DNA from: Nitrospira lenta
GTDB taxonomy: Bacteria > Nitrospirota > Nitrospiria > Nitrospirales > Nitrospiraceae
Assembly (NCBI GenBank): GCA_945906715.1
Contig: CAMDRK010000022.1
Coordinates: 1-15,281 of the forward strand
Direction: 5' to 3'
DNA length: 15,281 bases
A program made the position numbers and the translations under genes. Under the pieces are notes generated by a model. That model saw only the letters and a program-made list of their open reading frames with translations. It had not been told where the DNA came from and did not search any database. Shown piece by piece: positions 12,965-15,281 of the stretch (the first letter of the stretch is position 1; each line of letters starts with the position of its first letter).

Positions 12965-13387
12965 ATGCTAAAAGAGTTTAAAGAGTTCGCCATGAAGGGC
13001 AACGTGCTCGACATGGCGATCGGTGTCATTATCGGCGGCGCGTTCGGGAAAATCGTCTCCTCGCTGGTCAGCGACGTGCTGATGCCGCCGATCGGCCTGC
13101 TCTTGGGAGGCGTCGACTTCACAGGCCTGTTTCTCACCCTCTCGGGCATTTCTCAGCCATCGCTCGTAGCTGCGAAAGCCGCGGGAGCCCCGACGCTCAA
13201 CTACGGGGTATTTCTACAGACCATCTTCGATTTCATCATTGTTGCGTTCGTGATCTTCATGTTCGTCAAGCAGATGAACCGGTTCAAGCGAGAAGCGCCT
13301 GCGGCGCCTCCTCCACCACCGCCAGGACCGACCAACGAAGAGAAATTATTGATGGAAATCCGGGACGCTCTGAAAAGCCGCCAGTAG
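12965..13387 (+). CDS. mscL: Large-conductance mechanosensitive channel MscL
   Basis: A 140-residue inner-membrane channel subunit that forms a pentamer and opens under membrane tension on hypo-osmotic shock. The N-terminal helix MLKEFKEFAMKGNVLDMA is the family signature. TM1 (about 14-45) includes AIGVIIGGAFGKIVSSLVSD, followed by MPPIGLLLGG. TM2 (about 82-103) is VFLQTIFDFIIVAFVIFMFV. The cytoplasmic tail has KQMNRFKR, then a linker of about six prolines, then a charged bundle helix NEEKLLMEIRDAL. The start follows AAGGAGG at good spacing. It probably shares a transcript with the DUF481 gene upstream, as no terminator separates them. Confidence 0.97.
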   Translation: MLKEFKEFAMKGNVLDMAIGVIIGGAFGKIVSSLVSDVLMPPIGLLLGGVDFTGLFLTLSGISQPSLVAAKAAGAPTLNYGVFLQTIFDFIIVAFVIFMFVKQMNRFKREAPAAPPPPPPGPTNEEKLLMEIRDALKSRQ

Positions 13388-13466
13388 CAGTGTGCGGCAA
13401 AATACAGCCTTGTGCGATACGGTGCGGAGATAAATGCTACAAATGGTTATAGAGGCTAAATAGTCA

Positions 13467-13591
13467 GCAGGTGCTCAAAAAGGCCGTCCAGCAAGGCCGC
13501 AGCGAGTGAAGACCGGAGGCGTACCCTCTGGGGTACGTTGAGGATCTGAACGATGCGAGAACGAAGCTGGCGGACTTTTTCAGCACCCTGC
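13467..13591. repeat. 125-bp terminal-inverted-repeat element (short copy)
   Basis: The left end is GCAGGTGCTCAAAAAGGCCG. The inverted right end is GCAGGGTGCTGAAAAAGTCC, followed inward by CCAGC on both sides, giving about 26-bp imperfect ends. The centre holds GTACCC/GGGTAC around a 4-nt loop. It shares its blocks with the 258-bp element at 5271-5528. It lies 80 bp after mscL; on the plus strand the right half reads GCTGGCGGACTTTTTCAGC, which with the left half could act as a terminator. No ORF. Confidence 0.78.
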
Positions 13592-13676
13592 TAGGAGCAA
13601 TGAGATTTCCCACGATGCGGGAGTGGGAAGACTCATAAGGCCGATCACCCGCGCAATCCGGAAAGGGATCATCATC

Positions 13677-14609
13677 ATGAAAGCATTCAAAACCGCCATC
13701 CTGGCGACAAGCTTGGCCGCTCTGGCAGGCTGCGCAAGCTTGGATAAGAGCCCTATTTGTAATCCCAGTCACCAATGGCTGGCTTGGTCTGACGTCCGTT
13801 GCAATCCCAGCGCTGCACCGACGGACATGACCGACAATACAGCGAGGGATGCAGCCGCCCGGATCGCGGCTCTTGAAAAAGATCGTCAACGGTTGGCCGA
13901 CGAACTGGCGGCGGCACAGAAACAGAACGCCGCGCTCAGCAGCCGCGTGAGCGATCTGGAGCGACAGCTCGCTGCCGCGAAGCAGCGCAACGCGGACCTC
14001 GAAGCGCAGCTCGCCGCGATGGGCGGCATGGCCGGCGACAAAAACAAGCTTGCCGCCGAGCTGGCCGCTACCAGACAGCGGATCGCGGACCTCGAAAAGC
14101 AGTTGGCGGATTGTGAGGCCCGTGTGGCCGATCTGCGAAGCCAGCTGGATCAGAGCAAGGGCAGCCTCGCAAAAGCTGAAAAGGATCTAATCAAGGCTCT
14201 GCAACCGGAAATTTCCAAGGGGACTGTGTCGGTCCAGCAATCCGGCGATGCGCTCACGATCAATCTGGCCTCCAGCCTGCTGTTTGATTCAGGGAAAGAC
14301 CAGCTGAAGGCCGGCGGAACCGATGCCTTGAAGCGTGTGGGCAACGTCCTCAAAGACTTCCCGGAAAAGCAAGTGCATGTCGCGGGGTACACCGACAACG
14401 TGGCGATCAAGGGTGCGTTGCTGAAGAAGTTCCCGTCCAACAAGGAACTCTCGGATGCTCGTGCCACTAGCGCCGCTCAGGCGCTGCGGGATGGCGGTGT
14501 GAGCAGCAATTTATCGGACGCAGGCCACGGGGACAGCAACCCGATCGCCAGTAACAACACGGCAGATGGGCGTGCCAAGAACCGCCGCGTTGAGGTCATC
14601 GTCAAGTAA
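13677..14609 (+). CDS. OmpA-family lipoprotein with long coiled coil
   Basis: A 310-residue envelope protein. ATG 13677 is preferred over in-frame 13623 because it has AAAGGGA 8 nt upstream and begins a lipoprotein signal MKAFKTAILATSLAALAGC (C19). Residues about 56-175 form an Ala/Leu/Arg/Glu heptad coiled coil (units such as RIAALEKDRQRLADELAAA and LEAQLAAM). Residues about 190-310 are an OmpA_C peptidoglycan-binding domain: LLFDSGKDQL, VHVAGYTDNV with D240, LSDARATSAAQAL with R262, and the ending AKNRRVEVIVK. The layout suggests a lipid-anchored tether between the outer membrane and the cell wall, like Pal with a spacer. Exact partners are unknown. Monocistronic; a strong hairpin follows. 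Confidence 0.92.
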   Translation: MKAFKTAILATSLAALAGCASLDKSPICNPSHQWLAWSDVRCNPSAAPTDMTDNTARDAAARIAALEKDRQRLADELAAAQKQNAALSSRVSDLERQLAAAKQRNADLEAQLAAMGGMAGDKNKLAAELAATRQRIADLEKQLADCEARVADLRSQLDQSKGSLAKAEKDLIKALQPEISKGTVSVQQSGDALTINLASSLLFDSGKDQLKAGGTDALKRVGNVLKDFPEKQVHVAGYTDNVAIKGALLKKFPSNKELSDARATSAAQALRDGGVSSNLSDAGHGDSNPIASNNTADGRAKNRRVEVIVK

Positions 14610-14627
14610 CGGCTTTCTATGTGCCGA

Positions 14628-14656
14628 AGGAGGCAGCGACATTGTCGCTGCCTCCT
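14628..14656 (+). terminator. Strong hairpin after the OmpA-family gene
   Basis: AGGAGGCAGCGAC (14628-14640) and GTCGCTGCCTCCT (14644-14656) form a perfect 13-bp stem with a 3-nt loop, 18 bp past the stop codon. No T-run follows, so it is either a terminator lacking the usual tail or a 3' stabilising structure. Confidence 0.65.
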
Positions 14657-14848
14657 CCAAGCATCAAGAATACCGACGCATCTGTAACGTGTCGGCCTTC
14701 CTCTCCGCCAGCACGCCACAAGTGCAACCACTCTCCGCCCAATTCTCCCCCACAAACTCCCTGCAACGGTCGCTAAAATAAGGAGGGGATGGGAGAGCAC
14801 CTACGTTGGCCCTGTGCTCCCGGAACGCGCGCCCTCCGAAGGATGAAA

Positions 14849-14942
14849 GGGAGCAGGCAGACCGTTCTTCTTGCTCGCAGAGCCCCCACGATAAAACAGT
14901 GGTCGCTCGATGCGCGCAGTGAAGAACAATCTGCCTGCTCCC
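14849..14942. repeat. 94-nt extended imperfect hairpin
   Basis: GGGAGCAGGCAG pairs with CTGCCTGCTCCC (12 bp). One A-T pair and two mismatches follow, then GTTCTTC with GAAGAAC (7 bp). Inward, TGCTCGCA/TGCGCGCA, GAGC/GCTC and CCAC/GTGG continue the fold to a small A-rich loop (GATAAAACA). The whole element thus folds as one rod-like hairpin on either strand. It could be a small RNA, a terminator or a repeat element; the sequence does not say which. Confidence 0.6.
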
Positions 14943-15218
14943 TCTGGAGACATTGGGGAATCAGAAGGCCCTCGCCCGGGTAACTGGCACGTCACGGGAA
15001 ATCGATTGCGAAGCAATCGGAGGGTAGGGCGGGTGAAAAATATCTGCCATTGGGTGGGCGGGTGAGAAGGTTGCGCGCACTAAAGGGCAGCCTTGGCCAC
15101 TCCTCCGAAGAATAGCATTATGAGTTGAACGCCCCTCGTGTGGTCGCCTCGTTCGTCTCGCCCATCCGCCTGTCTCGCTGCACGGTCACTGACCGATCTC
15201 ATCCGAACATGCAGGGCA

Positions 15219-15249
15219 AGGTCAAGCTACGACCCCAGTAGCTTGACCT
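15219..15249. repeat. Perfect 12-bp inverted repeat
   Basis: AGGTCAAGCTAC (15219-15230) and GTAGCTTGACCT (15238-15249) flank GACCCCA, followed at once by CTGAAAATTCAG, a second small inverted repeat. It could be a terminator for a leftward gene beyond the window or an operator. No gene is visible next to it. Confidence 0.5.
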
Positions 15250-15281
15250 CTGAAAATTCAGAATGCCTCCATGTTCTCCTC

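Larger units (their letters stand above)
14657..15281. other. Non-coding region rich in inverted repeats
   Basis: About 625 bp with no convincing gene. A 64-codon frame from 14789 has AAGGAGGGG only 2 nt before its ATG and runs through a hairpin, so I do not call it. Visible structures, beyond the separate entries for 14849 and 15219: GGGAGAGCAC/GTGCTCCC near 14791-14819, CGATTGC-GAA-GCAATCG at 15003-15019, and six GGG runs within 15022-15062. Confidence 0.5.

Noticed and set aside
14789..14983. 64-codon plus-strand frame with a purine-rich site upstream
   Set aside because: The AAGGAGGGG is only 2 nt from the ATG, the frame runs through the 94-nt hairpin, and the protein has no recognisable features.

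Overview
The window looks like a chromosomal segment of a Nitrospira-type bacterium. This is inferred from gene content and order (trmFO-xerC-argB, and tRNA-Ser-ffs-dnaX-ybaB-recR), from G+C-rich codon use, and from several families of short intergenic inverted repeats that I associate with that lineage. No marker gene settles the genus. Most genes are conserved housekeeping genes; no phage, IS transposase, CRISPR array or defence system is visible.

Layout, left to right. (1) 1-102 is the 3' end of an unidentified plus-strand gene, facing a minus-strand cluster across a repeat hairpin (110-239). (2) 5074-242, minus strand, is a probable operon: promoter, trmFO, xerC, argB, an M28-family metallopeptidase and an uncharacterised protein with a methyltransferase-like motif. 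The genes overlap or lie close together (28-nt and 4-nt overlaps; 10- and 52-nt gaps). (3) tRNA-Val(CAC) at 5150-5224 diverges from trmFO. It is followed by a 258-bp terminal-inverted-repeat element, a small lipoprotein gene and a TPR lipoprotein gene, all read rightward. (4) 7244-7513 is a convergent intergenic region made almost wholly of repeats. It ends at a minus-strand dksA-like gene with its own near-consensus promoter. (5) 11439-8162, minus strand, runs promoter, tRNA-Ser(GGA), SRP 4.5S RNA, dnaX, ybaB/ebfC, recR: translation and targeting RNAs followed by the replication/recombination cluster. (6) 11793-14609, plus strand, encodes envelope proteins: a DUF481 beta-barrel protein, the MscL channel and an OmpA-domain lipoprotein with a long coiled coil. 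(7) 14610-15281 has no convincing gene but holds several hairpins and a G-rich stretch.

The most unusual content is between the genes. Two hairpin families are built from short-period modules. One has 9-nt units (consensus near GTYYRTYTG; sites near 110, 7431 and 8063), always placed at the 3' end of a minus-strand gene. The other has 7-nt units (TNNTGAG; sites near 10954 and 11173), flanking the 4.5S RNA gene on both sides. A third family, with GCAGGNTGCTGAAAAAG-type ends, occurs as a 125-bp copy (13467) and a 258-bp copy (5271), and its end motif is also found next to two of the 9-nt hairpins. A fourth, 142-bp palindromic element supplies the stop codon of the TPR gene. A run of 7-nt repeats also lies inside the xerC coding sequence. 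These look like a layered non-coding repeat system acting as 3'-end structures and/or small non-autonomous elements. The function is inference.
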